This document shows, piece after piece, positions 1 to 8,291 of a stretch of 64,000 nucleotides of DNA. A program made the position numbers and the translations under genes. Below the pieces are notes generated by a model. That model made no database searches and was not told where the DNA came from. It saw only the letters and a list, made by a program, of their open reading frames with translations. Numbering within the stretch: the first letter of the stretch is position 1; the number at the start of each line of letters is the position of its first letter. This stretch comes from JANQJA01 sp965267485 (GTDB taxonomy: Bacteria > Pseudomonadota > Gammaproteobacteria > Pseudomonadales > Azotimanducaceae): positions 682,001 through 746,000 of the forward strand of contig OZ254080.1 of assembly GCA_965267485.1 (NCBI GenBank). Reading direction: 5' to 3'.

Positions 1-1105
1 CCTCGCTGATCTCGCCGGGCTCGAGCAGACCCATCTGGCGTTCGAACTCGGGCACGAACGTGCCGCTTCGAGCCCAGCCCAGATCTCCGCCGGCCAGCGC
101 AGACCCGGGATCATCCGAGTGGAGCTTCGCGAGTTCGTCGAAGTCGCGGCCATCGATCACCTCGTCGCGCAGGGTCTGTGCAAGTTCGTAGGCCTCCTGG
201 TCAGTCCGGATCTCTGACGGTTTGATCAGGATGTGACGCGCGCGGGTCTGTTCGACCTGGCCCTCAGCCTTGGCGCCCCGCTTCTGCAGCAGCTTGACGA
301 GGTGATAGCCGGAGCCGCTCTTGATGGGGCCACGCACGTCGCCGATCTCCATCTCCTGGGCGACATCCGAGAACATGGTGGGCAGTTGAACGGCCTTGCG
401 CCAGCCAAGATCGCCGCCGTCGAGTGCATTCTGGCCGGCTGATTTCTGGACCGCGAGGCTCTGGAAGTCTGCACCCTCTTCGTCGATCTGGCGCAGGATG
501 TCTTCGGCCTGGTCGCGCACTGCCCGCTGCTCGCGAGCATCAGCGTCTTCCGGCAGCGGCAGCAGGATGTGCGCCAGTCGATACTCGTCGGCGGTCACGA
601 CCTGTCCGACCTCCGAGGCGAGAAAGTCCTTGATCTCCTGTTCGCTCACCTGGATACGATTGCGCATCACGCCCTGCTGGACGCGGTTTATCCGGATCTC
701 GCGACGGATCTGGTCGCGCATCTCGATGTATGAGATGCCGTCTGCCTCGATCGCCTGCTGGAACTGTGGCAGCGTCATGTTGTTCTGCTGGGCGATGCCG
801 CGCATCGCGTCGTTGAGTTCCTCGTCGCTGATGCGCACACCGGCACGCTGTGCCATCTGGAGCTGCAGGCTCTCGACGACGAGGCGCTCGACGATCTGCT
901 CTTTCAGAATGTCCTCTGGCGGCACCTGGCCCTGGGGCGCATTCTGGAGCTGGGCCTTGATCGCCCGCATTCGCTGGTCGAGCTCTGACTGCAGAACGAC
1001 GTCGTCGTCGACGACAGCGATGATGCGGTCGAGTACCTGCGCCGACTGCGCCGGCAATGACACGGCGAGTGTGAATAGCAGTGCGATAGTCTTGTTAAAA
1101 TCCAA
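1..1105 (-). CDS. surA: SurA periplasmic peptidyl-prolyl isomerase/chaperone (C-terminus cut by window edge)
   Basis: SurA escorts unfolded outer-membrane proteins, including LptD, across the periplasm. About 368 residues are visible. A TTG start at 1105 overlaps the end of lptD by 11 bases and gives a signal peptide beginning MDFNKTIALLFTLAVSLPAQ with probable cleavage before QVLDRI. Then come the SurA N-terminal domain (VLDRIIAVVDDDVVLQSEL), the first parvulin domain (from about ADEYRLAHILLPLP) and most of a second one (from about RARHILIKPS, with GGDLGWARSGTFVPEFE). The stop lies beyond base 1. No ATG gives a signal peptide, so TTG is preferred. It is probably co-transcribed with lptD, as in other gammaproteobacteria. 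The family call is very secure; the exact start is less so. Confidence 0.93.
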   Translation of the reverse strand, partial: MDFNKTIALLFTLAVSLPAQSAQVLDRIIAVVDDDVVLQSELDQRMRAIKAQLQNAPQGQVPPEDILKEQIVERLVVESLQLQMAQRAGVRISDEELNDAMRGIAQQNNMTLPQFQQAIEADGISYIEMRDQIRREIRINRVQQGVMRNRIQVSEQEIKDFLASEVGQVVTADEYRLAHILLPLPEDADAREQRAVRDQAEDILRQIDEEGADFQSLAVQKSAGQNALDGGDLGWRKAVQLPTMFSDVAQEMEIGDVRGPIKSGSGYHLVKLLQKRGAKAEGQVEQTRARHILIKPSEIRTDQEAYELAQTLRDEVIDGRDFDELAKLHSDDPGSALAGGDLGWARSGTFVPEFERQMGLLEPGEISE

Positions 1106-3548
1106 TGAGATCCTCTCGTTGTCTGTAGCCCGGAATTCCCCGCTCCAGCAGGAGGTCGAGGCGGCGGCCGAGGGTTCCCAGCCCCTTCAGCTGAATTTCG
1201 AAGAAGATACCCGTATCGGCGGGCATGATCTCGCGAGTTTCAGCGACCGGTCCATCCGGTGTATCGGTGATGAATGTGACGTCGCGCGGAAATTCCAGAA
1301 AGCGACGGAATACCACTCGCGTCTTTAGACAGCAATCGTTGTATTCGATCCCTGCAAATGACTCAAGTGTTTGATGCCTGTCCCAGTTGAAGTTCCATCG
1401 TCCGATGACGCTCAAACGAGGGCCCAGTGGGAAAATGACGCTGAGATCGGATTCTTCCTCGTTGTTCCGGGCACCGAGACGCTGCACCAGCGGGTTCGCG
1501 TAGACATAAACGAGATTCATGATGCTGCGATGATCGCTTGATCGATACTGCATCGAGAACGTCCCGCGATTGCTGAGATTGACGTCCGGCTCGAACTCGT
1601 AGCTGCCAGCAATCGAAAGTGTCTCTGCTAGCTGGAGCCGCGCCTGGAGAAAGAGCGGTGAGGCGGCCCGGGTCGGGTCATCGCCCACCTGCAACAGATA
1701 GTTGACGTCCCTGTCCTGCAGGTAGCGGGTCTGGCCGATGCTGGCGGAGAGCACCTCCGCGCCATCGGCCCGGGTGATGAATCGCGTCGTCAGTCCGAGC
1801 GAGATCTGGTTGGCGTCGGCGACCCGATCGTAGCCGCTGTAGCGGTTCGTCCGGAACAGGGTCGACCAGGAAGGTGACGACGGACGGACGTCGAAGAGCG
1901 GAAACTCGCTCTGGTCTTCGCTCTCGACGTACAGGTAATAGAAGCGTGGTTCCAGCGTTTGCTGCCAGCGCGCGCCACCTGACGAGAAAAAGCGATCGAA
2001 GATGAGTCCGGCATCCAGCGACAGTCGCGGAATCGTTGAAGAGGGCTCGTCGTCGATGCCGGCGGGAACGTTCTCCAGGCGGTATTGACGGGCGATGCCG
2101 CCAACCGCGGGCGTGATGTAGCCCCAGGACGTCCGGCGCGGCCAGGCAATGGTGGCGTCCAGCAGTGCGCGATCGCCAACGATTTCGTTGAACCGCGGGA
2201 TGTCACCGTGGTCCTTGTCGAATCGGGCGAACTGGAAGCTTGCGCTGATATCCAGGCCGCCGATTCGCGAACGGTAGTCGCTTACGAACTCAGGCAGCTT
2301 TTCGTATTGCGGTGGCCGGGTTTCGTCGAGCAGCTGGAAGGCCTGGATCTGCAGCGAGTGTCGCCACGGCCGACCCTGCCAGCGTACCTCGGCAAATCGG
2401 TTGAGTGCCGGTGCGCGCCAGTCGGTGACGTTCGCGCCGACGGTTGAGGCGAATCGGTCGTCATCGGTCCCGACGCGCCCGTCGAGATCACTGAGGTAGT
2501 CGACATCCGACACCGCGTTGTAGTCGAGGTTCGTGAGCCATTTGCTGCCGGCGTAATCGCTCTCGTGCCGGAGATTGAGGTACCAGCGGTCCTGCCGCTC
2601 GAACGTTGCGTCCGGGTCGGTTTCGTCGATGACCGTACGCGGGTCGTAGAGATCGTCCTTCGGCAGATACCCAACGTTGATTTCGTTGCGGGTCTCGCCG
2701 AGGAGGAAGCGTAGCTGTCCGTCATGCAGAATGCCCCGCTTCCAGAGACTCTGTATTTCCCAGGTCGCATCGACCTGAGGCGCGATGTTGAAGTAGTACG
2801 GAATGCCCAGTTCCACGCCGGAATCACTGTCGTGACCGCCCGAGGGCGACAGCAGGCCGGATTTGCGACGATCGTCGAGCGGAAACCCGAGATAGGGTGC
2901 GTAGAAGACGGGTACATCGCGTATCCGGACCACCACGTTTCGTGCCGAGCCTTTGCCTGCAACCGGGTCGAGACGAAGGTCAGGCGTGGTCATTTGCCAG
3001 CTGCGCACGCCTGGTTCACAGCGCGTCAGTTCAGCATTGTCGAGGACCATCGACTCGTCAGCGAGTCGTGTAATTCGGGTGGCAGCGCCCCGCATGGCCG
3101 ACTCGTGAAGCAGGAAGGTGGCATCGTTCACGGTGCCGGCACCATCGAAGAGATTGGCGGTCGCGGTCGCGCCGGTCATGAGTACACCCGCATCGCGAAA
3201 GATCAGCGGCCCCTCGACCTCGGCCTCGCGGGTACGTTCGTCATACCGCAGTCGCGTCGCCTGAATGATGGCAGGGCCCCGTTCGACGCGGACGTCGCCG
3301 CGAAGGTCGACGTATTCCCCGATCACCTGATCGGTATCGTCTGCCCATGCTGTCACCGGCCCATAGACGTCGCTGGCTGGTGTGGGTGCGACATAGGCGC
3401 CCGACTCGAACCAGAGCAGTTCGGCGCGTCGCGCATCGGCAAGCTCGTCCCGCACGACCCAGTCGATTTCGGCGGCCGTCTCTGCCCAGGCGCCCGTGCC
3501 GAGGATGCCGGGCATGAGTGAAACGATGAGAATGAAATGGGGGCGCAA
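1095..3548 (-). CDS. lptD: LPS-assembly outer-membrane protein LptD
   Basis: LptD is the 26-strand barrel that, with LptE, inserts lipopolysaccharide into the outer leaflet. The protein has a periplasmic LptA-like domain (EYVDLRGDVRVERG, DNAELTRCEPG), then the barrel (PVFYAPYLGFPLDDRRKSGLL is the typical junction) and an adjacent Cys pair near the C-terminus (NDCCLKTR). The start is uncertain: TTG at 3548 gives a compact signal peptide (MRPHFILIVSLMPGILGTGA, then WA before ETAAEIDW). TTG at 3569 or ATG at 3614 would add a long polar N-region. The ATG at 3614 would share a CATG with the divergent amgK start, leaving no room for promoters, so I prefer a TTG. About 817 residues. In the mature part I see only one N-terminal-side Cys to pair with the CC dipeptide, whereas E. 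coli LptD has two. Confidence 0.93.
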   Translation of the reverse strand: MRPHFILIVSLMPGILGTGAWAETAAEIDWVVRDELADARRAELLWFESGAYVAPTPASDVYGPVTAWADDTDQVIGEYVDLRGDVRVERGPAIIQATRLRYDERTREAEVEGPLIFRDAGVLMTGATATANLFDGAGTVNDATFLLHESAMRGAATRITRLADESMVLDNAELTRCEPGVRSWQMTTPDLRLDPVAGKGSARNVVVRIRDVPVFYAPYLGFPLDDRRKSGLLSPSGGHDSDSGVELGIPYYFNIAPQVDATWEIQSLWKRGILHDGQLRFLLGETRNEINVGYLPKDDLYDPRTVIDETDPDATFERQDRWYLNLRHESDYAGSKWLTNLDYNAVSDVDYLSDLDGRVGTDDDRFASTVGANVTDWRAPALNRFAEVRWQGRPWRHSLQIQAFQLLDETRPPQYEKLPEFVSDYRSRIGGLDISASFQFARFDKDHGDIPRFNEIVGDRALLDATIAWPRRTSWGYITPAVGGIARQYRLENVPAGIDDEPSSTIPRLSLDAGLIFDRFFSSGGARWQQTLEPRFYYLYVESEDQSEFPLFDVRPSSPSWSTLFRTNRYSGYDRVADANQISLGLTTRFITRADGAEVLSASIGQTRYLQDRDVNYLLQVGDDPTRAASPLFLQARLQLAETLSIAGSYEFEPDVNLSNRGTFSMQYRSSDHRSIMNLVYVYANPLVQRLGARNNEEESDLSVIFPLGPRLSVIGRWNFNWDRHQTLESFAGIEYNDCCLKTRVVFRRFLEFPRDVTFITDTPDGPVAETREIMPADTGIFFEIQLKGLGTLGRRLDLLLERGIPGYRQREDLIGF

Positions 3549-3570
3549 CGTGCGTGAGCCGGGAGTCAAC

Positions 3571-3612
3571 GAGGTAGGGATGATAATCGAATCACTGCTA
3601 GACTTCAGAGCC
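3571..3612. promoter_or_regulatory. Probable divergent promoter region lptD/amgK
   Basis: The short gap between the likely lptD start and amgK holds the sequence GATAAT around 3580-3585. It reads as a -10-like GATAAT for amgK and, on the other strand, as TATCAT for lptD. No convincing -35 element was found for either, so this is only a plausible location. Confidence 0.3.
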
Positions 3613-4632
3613 ATGAAAGGTGAGCAGGACGAGAGAAAGGCCGGGCTGACGCGGTGGGCAGACACGACGCTCGCCGGGCTCGGGCTCATTGATGCCGGCG
3701 AACTAGAAGTCGAGACGGCATCGGATGACGCGAGCTTCAGGCGGTACTTTCGTGGCAGCAGCGGTGGTCAAAGCTGGATCCTCATGGATGCACCCCCTGC
3801 GCTGGAGGACAGCGAGCCGTTCGTACGCATCGGTGCGCTGATTCGGGCGGCGGACGTCAATGCACCGGAATTGCTGGCGTCGGATCTCGATGCCGGTTAT
3901 CTCTTGCTGGAGGATTTTGGTGACGCGCTGTACGCCAGTGTCCTCGCGTCCGGCGATGCGGACCGCCGCGATGGTCTGTACGACGACGCGCTGGCGGCCC
4001 TGGTGCGGATGCAGCGAATTGATGCCGATCTTCCGGTCTACGATACGTCGCTCCTTCAGACCGAGATGCGGCTCTTCACCGAGTGGTTCCTGCCGAAACA
4101 ACTCGGCATCGAAATCTCCGAAGGGGAATCGCGTTTGCTGGACGACGTGATGTCGATGATGGTCGAGGCTGCGCTGGCACAGCCGCGGGTTTTCGTGCAC
4201 CGGGATTATCACTGTCGCAATCTCATGATCGTTGCGGAAGACAACCCCGGCGTGCTGGATTTCCAGGACGCGGTTGCGGGCCCGGTGACCTACGACCTCG
4301 TCTCGTTACTGCGGGATGCCTATCATCGCTTCGACCCGCCATGGATCGATGACCGGCTGATGGCGTTTCGCGAACGTGCCGGCCTTGGCGCGATGCATCC
4401 TGACGAACTGAGGCGCTGGTTTGACTTCATGGGTATTCAGCGGCATCTGAAGGTCGCTGGCATTTTCTCTCGTCTCAACCTGCGCGACGGCAAGCCGCGT
4501 TATCTTGCGGATATCCCGCGGGTGGTGGGTTACCTGCACGAGGTGGCCGCCCGATATGAAGAATTGCAGCCGTTTGCCACGTGGCTCGAAGCCCGGATCC
4601 TGCCGCGGATGTCGGAGCTCGTACCTGCGTGA
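3613..4632 (+). CDS. amgK: N-acetylmuramate/N-acetylglucosamine anomeric kinase AmgK
   Basis: AmgK phosphorylates the anomeric carbon of MurNAc (and GlcNAc) in the peptidoglycan-recycling shortcut known from Pseudomonas, bypassing de novo UDP-MurNAc synthesis. The protein has about 339 residues with an aminoglycoside-phosphotransferase fold: the N-lobe has ASDDASFRRYFRG, the catalytic loop VFVHRDYHCRNLM, and the metal-binding GVLDFQDAVAGP. The family commonly continues with YDLVSLLRDAY and RHLKVAGIFSRL, both present. The ATG at 3613 fits the usual family N-terminus; longer in-frame starts upstream run into the lptD signal peptide. It overlaps murU (GTGA). The divergent position next to lptD-surA matches Pseudomonas. 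Confidence 0.88.
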   Translation: MKGEQDERKAGLTRWADTTLAGLGLIDAGELEVETASDDASFRRYFRGSSGGQSWILMDAPPALEDSEPFVRIGALIRAADVNAPELLASDLDAGYLLLEDFGDALYASVLASGDADRRDGLYDDALAALVRMQRIDADLPVYDTSLLQTEMRLFTEWFLPKQLGIEISEGESRLLDDVMSMMVEAALAQPRVFVHRDYHCRNLMIVAEDNPGVLDFQDAVAGPVTYDLVSLLRDAYHRFDPPWIDDRLMAFRERAGLGAMHPDELRRWFDFMGIQRHLKVAGIFSRLNLRDGKPRYLADIPRVVGYLHEVAARYEELQPFATWLEARILPRMSELVPA

Positions 4633-5297
4633 ATGCCATGATACTGGCGGCCGGCGAGGGCGTGAGGATGCGGCCGCTGACGCTTGATCGACCCAAGCCA
4701 CTACTCGACGTCGGTGGTCGGCCAATGATCGACTGGTTGTTGCTCGGCCTCGCACGGGCGGGCGTGCGACGGGTTGTGATCAATACTCACTACCTGGCGA
4801 CGAGCATTGAAAGCCACGTTGGTGATGGCGAAACGTTCGGCCTTGAGGTCGTTTACTCCCGTGAGCCCGACCTGCTGGAAACGGCTGGCGGCATCGCAAA
4901 GGCCCTGCCGGAACTGGGCACGGCGCCGTTCATCGTCGTTGCCGGAGATATATTCACGGATTTCGATTTCTCGTCGCTGCCGGGCGAACTCGGTGGCGCC
5001 GCGGGACACCTCGTCATGGTCGACAATCCCCCGCATCATCCTCGCGGCGACTTTGCGCTCATGCCGGATGGCAGGCTTGCACTGGACGGCGACAACCGAC
5101 TCACCTTCTCGGGTATCGCCCTGTACGATCCGGCGTTCTTCAATGGCGTGCGGTCAGATGCGGCGACGAGACTGCGCGTGCTGTTCGATGCGGGCATTGC
5201 AAGGGGAGAACTGACGGGCGAATACTTCGGCGGGCAGTGGAGTGATGTCGGTACGCCCGAGCGCCTGTCTGCGCTCAATGCTAGACTTGCCACGTGA
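4629..5297 (+). CDS. murU: N-acetylmuramate alpha-1-phosphate uridylyltransferase MurU
   Basis: MurU converts MurNAc-1-phosphate and UTP to UDP-MurNAc, the step after AmgK. It has about 222 residues with a nucleotidyltransferase fold: the N-terminal nucleotide-binding signature NAMILAAGEGVRMRPLT followed by PKPLLDVGGRPMIDW, the metal-binding aspartate in VVAGDIFTDFDF, and the C-terminal WSDVGTPERL. The GTG start at 4629 overlaps the amgK stop (GTGA), which places the signature at residue 3 as in known MurU proteins and implies translational coupling. The downstream rpe start overlaps this stop by 4 bases. The neighbourhood with amgK separates it from general glucose-1-phosphate transferases. 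Confidence 0.88.
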   Translation: MNAMILAAGEGVRMRPLTLDRPKPLLDVGGRPMIDWLLLGLARAGVRRVVINTHYLATSIESHVGDGETFGLEVVYSREPDLLETAGGIAKALPELGTAPFIVVAGDIFTDFDFSSLPGELGGAAGHLVMVDNPPHHPRGDFALMPDGRLALDGDNRLTFSGIALYDPAFFNGVRSDAATRLRVLFDAGIARGELTGEYFGGQWSDVGTPERLSALNARLAT

Positions 5298-5959
5298 ACG
5301 CCGTGATTGCGCCATCGATTCTGTCAGCCGACTTCGCCCGTCTGGGCGAGGAAGTCGATGCCGTACTTGAAGCCGGTGCCGACTGGGTTCACTTCGACGT
5401 GATGGATAACCACTACGTGCCCAGCCTGACAATCGGCCCGATGGTCCTGAAGGCGCTTCGCGATCATGGCGTCACGGCGCCCATCGACGTCCACCTGATG
5501 GTGAAACCGGTGGACCGGATTATTGGGGATTTCATCGATGCCGGCGCCAGCATCATCACATTTCATCCCGAGGCATCAGAGCACATCGACCGATCGCTCG
5601 AACTCATCCGAAGCGGTGGCTGTCAGTGCGGACTCGTGTTCAACCCGGCGACACCCTTGCACTGGCTTGACTACGTGATCGACAAGCTCGACATGATCCT
5701 GCTGATGTCGGTGAATCCGGGATTTGGCGGGCAAAAGTTCATCCCCTCGTCGCTGGCGAAGCTGAGGGAAGCTCGCAAGCGGATCGAGGCGAGCGGGCGC
5801 GATATCCGGCTCGAGATTGATGGCGGCGTCAAGACCGATAACGTGGGTGAGATCGCGGCTGCAGGGGCTGACACCTTCGTCGCGGGGTCTGCAATCTTCG
5901 GTGCCGACGACTACCGCGCCACGATCGACGCCATGCGCGCCGCCATTGACGCGGCTTGA
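5294..5959 (+). CDS. rpe: Ribulose-phosphate 3-epimerase
   Basis: Interconverts ribulose-5-phosphate and xylulose-5-phosphate in the pentose phosphate pathway and Calvin cycle. It has 221 residues, the normal length, and begins with GTG. All family motifs are visible: IAPSILSADFARL, DWVHFDVMDNHYVPSLTIGP, IDVHLMVKPVDR, LMSVNPGFGGQKFI, LEIDGGVKTDN and ADTFVAGSAIFG. The start overlaps the murU stop by 4 bases. In Pseudomonas a phosphoglycolate phosphatase (gph) separates rpe from trpE; here gph is absent and the trp leader follows directly. Confidence 0.96.
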   Translation: MNAVIAPSILSADFARLGEEVDAVLEAGADWVHFDVMDNHYVPSLTIGPMVLKALRDHGVTAPIDVHLMVKPVDRIIGDFIDAGASIITFHPEASEHIDRSLELIRSGGCQCGLVFNPATPLHWLDYVIDKLDMILLMSVNPGFGGQKFIPSSLAKLREARKRIEASGRDIRLEIDGGVKTDNVGEIAAAGADTFVAGSAIFGADDYRATIDAMRAAIDAA

Positions 5960-5983
5960 CTCGATCGAAGGCGTCGATTACTT
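5955..5983 (+). promoter_or_regulatory. Probable sigma-70 promoter of the trp leader/trpE
   Basis: TTGACT at 5955-5960 (5 of 6 to the -35 consensus, overlapping the rpe stop) is followed after 17 bases by TACTTT at 5978-5983 (3 of 6 to the -10 consensus). Transcription would start near 5990, about 20 bases before the leader ORF. Confidence 0.45.
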
Positions 5984-6012
5984 TCCCGTTCGACGCGGCC
6001 CACACCGTTTTC

Positions 6013-6075
6013 ATGATGAAAGAAGTATTCAGCGTTTTCTGGGGTTTCCGGTCATTTCACGACTGGCGATGGTGA
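6013..6075 (+). CDS. trpL: Probable trp operon leader peptide TrpL
   Basis: A 20-codon ORF lies between the putative promoter and trpE and encodes MMKEVFSVFWGFRSFHDWRW. Three of its 20 residues are tryptophan, two of them in the last three codons, as expected of an attenuation leader. The TGA at 6073-6075 is followed by a short inverted repeat (GCACG, loop, CGTGC, near 6086-6101) within the 63 bases before trpE. I find no clear Shine-Dalgarno sequence and no U-tract terminator, so the mechanism downstream of the peptide is unresolved. Attenuation of trpE and trpGDC is established in Pseudomonas. Here the peptide precedes one contiguous trpEGDC block. Confidence 0.62.
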   Translation: MMKEVFSVFWGFRSFHDWRW

Positions 6076-6138
6076 GCTCCGCCTGCACGTTCGACCGTGC
6101 GCTTCACCTGTACCCGAAAGACTGACGCTGGATGACAC

Positions 6139-7698
6139 ATGACACCCGAAGAGTTCTCTGCCCTCGCTGCCCAGGGCTATAACCACATCCCGGTAACCCG
6201 GGAAATCCTGGCCGACCTCGATACGCCGCTCTCGACCTACATGAAGGTCGCGCACGGGCCGTACACCTATCTGCTGGAATCAGCCAATCAGGGCGGTGAG
6301 AAATGGTCGCGCTACTCGATGGTTGGGCTGCCGTCTTCGACGATTCTGAAGGTGTTCGGCAACGAAATTGTGATCGAGGAGTCAGGCCGGGAGGTTTCAC
6401 GTGAGCAGTCCGACGACCCGCTGTCTTTCATCGAAGCCTTCCAGGCCGGGTTCCGGTACCCGCCGATTGCAAACCTGCCGATCTACACCGGCGGGCTGGT
6501 GGGTTACTTTGGTTACGATACCGTGCGCTACGTCGAGCACCGGGTCAGTGACAGTTGTCCGCCTGATGTGATCGGTACACCTGACATCCTGCTGATGGTG
6601 TCCAACGACGTCATGGTCTTCGACAACGTGAAAGGCAGGATCCACGTGATTACCCATGTCGATCCGGCGGCGCCGGATGCGCTCGAGCGGGCGAATGCGC
6701 GCCTTGACGAGATGGTTAGTGAGCTGCGAGGTGACTTGCCTGATTCGGCGCGGGAGCCGGTGATCGGGCCGCCGTTGCACGAAGAGGACTTCGCGTCGAG
6801 CTATGGCGAGGAGGCCTTCAAGGCAGACGTCGATCGCATCAAGGAGTACATTGTTGCCGGCGATGTCATGCAGGTTGTTCTGTCGCAGCGCATGGCCGTC
6901 CGCTTCGAGGCGGAGCCGCTCACGCTCTACCGTGCACTCCGCTCGCTGAACCCCTCGCCCTACATGTACTACATGAATCTGGCGGATTTCCACATCGTCA
7001 GCTCATCGCCGGAGATTCTCGCGCGCCTTGACCATGGCGAGGTAACGGTGCGACCCCTGGCCGGCACCCGGCGCCGGGGTTACGACGAGGCGGACGACCG
7101 CGCGATGGAAGAAGATCTGCTTGGCGATCCCAAGGAGATCGCCGAGCACCTGATGCTGATTGATCTGGGGCGCAACGACATCGGCCGCGTCTGCAAGACG
7201 GGCAGTGTCGAGGTCACCGAGATGATGGTCGTCGAGCGCTACGCCCACGTCATGCATATCGCATCCAATGTTCGGGGCCGGGTCCGGGACGAACTGGGGG
7301 CGATGGATATCCTGCGTGCCACGCTGCCGGTGGGTACGCTCTCCGGCGCACCGAAGGTCCGCTCGCTCGAGATCATCGATGAACTCGAGCCCGAGAAGCG
7401 TGGCATCTTCGGTGGTGCCGTCGGATATCTTTCCTGGAACGGCAACATGGATACCGCGATTGCCATACGAACCGCCATCGTCAAGGACAACCGTCTTTAC
7501 GTTCAGGCCGGTGCCGGGGTAGTGGCAGACTCCCGCCCCGAACTCGAGTGGAAGGAAACGATGAACAAGGCGCGCAGCATCATGCGTGCGGCTGCCATGG
7601 CGGAGAACGGGCTGACCGACGCGGGCGCAGACGAAAACGAGCGCCGTTTCGACAAGGATGCATCCCGCGCGGTCGTCGGGCAGGGGAGTGCGTCATGA
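6139..7698 (+). CDS. trpE: Anthranilate synthase component I
   Basis: Catalyses chorismate to anthranilate with ammonia delivered by TrpG, the first committed step of tryptophan synthesis. It has 519 residues. The N-terminal allosteric region carries the LLES tryptophan-binding motif (YTYLLESANQGGEKWSRYS). The catalytic C-terminal half has IVAGDVMQVVLSQRM, SPEILARL, RPLAGTRRRG, LIDLGRNDIGRV, LPVGTLSGAPKVRSLE and YVQAGAGVVADS. The short hydrophilic tail after residue 490 is poorly conserved. The stop overlaps the trpG start (ATGA), so the two subunits are probably translationally coupled. LLES suggests intact feedback inhibition, and the upstream leader ORF suggests transcriptional control as well. 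Confidence 0.97.
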   Translation: MTPEEFSALAAQGYNHIPVTREILADLDTPLSTYMKVAHGPYTYLLESANQGGEKWSRYSMVGLPSSTILKVFGNEIVIEESGREVSREQSDDPLSFIEAFQAGFRYPPIANLPIYTGGLVGYFGYDTVRYVEHRVSDSCPPDVIGTPDILLMVSNDVMVFDNVKGRIHVITHVDPAAPDALERANARLDEMVSELRGDLPDSAREPVIGPPLHEEDFASSYGEEAFKADVDRIKEYIVAGDVMQVVLSQRMAVRFEAEPLTLYRALRSLNPSPYMYYMNLADFHIVSSSPEILARLDHGEVTVRPLAGTRRRGYDEADDRAMEEDLLGDPKEIAEHLMLIDLGRNDIGRVCKTGSVEVTEMMVVERYAHVMHIASNVRGRVRDELGAMDILRATLPVGTLSGAPKVRSLEIIDELEPEKRGIFGGAVGYLSWNGNMDTAIAIRTAIVKDNRLYVQAGAGVVADSRPELEWKETMNKARSIMRAAAMAENGLTDAGADENERRFDKDASRAVVGQGSAS

Positions 7699-8291
7699 TC
7701 CTGATGATCGACAACTACGACTCTTTCACCTACAACGTGGTTCAGTATCTCGGTGAGATCGGCGAGACCGTCGATGTTCATCGCAATGACGAGATCACGA
7801 TCGCTGGGATCGAGGCGCTGGGGCCGGAACAGATCGTTATCTCTCCGGGGCCCTGCACCCCGAATGAGGCCGGCATCTCGATGGAAGTCGTCCGACGCTT
7901 TCAGGGAGAGATTCCCATTCTGGGCATCTGCCTCGGCCACCAGAGTATCGGCCAGGTTTACGGCGGCAACATCGTTCGGGCCCACCGGGTCATGCACGGC
8001 AAGACGTCGCCGATCCGCCATGAGGGGCGGGGTGTCTTTCGGGGTTTGCCCGATGGATTTACAGCAACACGATATCACTCGCTCGTGATCGAGCCTGGCT
8101 CGCTACCCGATTGCCTCGAAATCACGGCATGGACCGAACTCGACGACGGGACCCGCGAGATCATGGGCGTCCGCCACAGGGAAATGCCCGTTGAGGGCGT
8201 ACAGTTTCATCCGGAGTCGATCCTGACCCAGCATGGTCATGATCTGCTGCGGAATTTTCTGAGCCAGAGTCGACAGGGAGAAGCCGCATGA
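7695..8291 (+). CDS. trpG: Anthranilate synthase component II (glutamine amidotransferase)
   Basis: Hydrolyses glutamine to supply ammonia to TrpE; PabA-type sharing with folate synthesis is possible. It has 198 residues. The class I amidotransferase triad is visible: nucleophile Cys in LGICLGHQSIG, and His and Glu in VEGVQFHPESI. The N-terminus MILMIDNYDSFTYN is the canonical start, which selects the ATG at 7695 over longer in-frame starts upstream. A good Shine-Dalgarno-like GGGGAG lies just upstream. It overlaps trpE and trpD by 4 bases each. Confidence 0.97.
   Translation: MILMIDNYDSFTYNVVQYLGEIGETVDVHRNDEITIAGIEALGPEQIVISPGPCTPNEAGISMEVVRRFQGEIPILGICLGHQSIGQVYGGNIVRAHRVMHGKTSPIRHEGRGVFRGLPDGFTATRYHSLVIEPGSLPDCLEITAWTELDDGTREIMGVRHREMPVEGVQFHPESILTQHGHDLLRNFLSQSRQGEAA

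Noticed and set aside
396..1328. A 310-codon plus-strand frame opposite surA and the lptD end
   Set aside because: The minus strand encodes an unmistakable SurA with signal peptide and parvulin domains; the plus frame is Arg/Ser-rich noise.
6076..6138. Classical intrinsic attenuator terminator before trpE
   Set aside because: Only a five-pair inverted repeat (GCACG/CGTGC) without a U-tract is visible, so no terminator is annotated.
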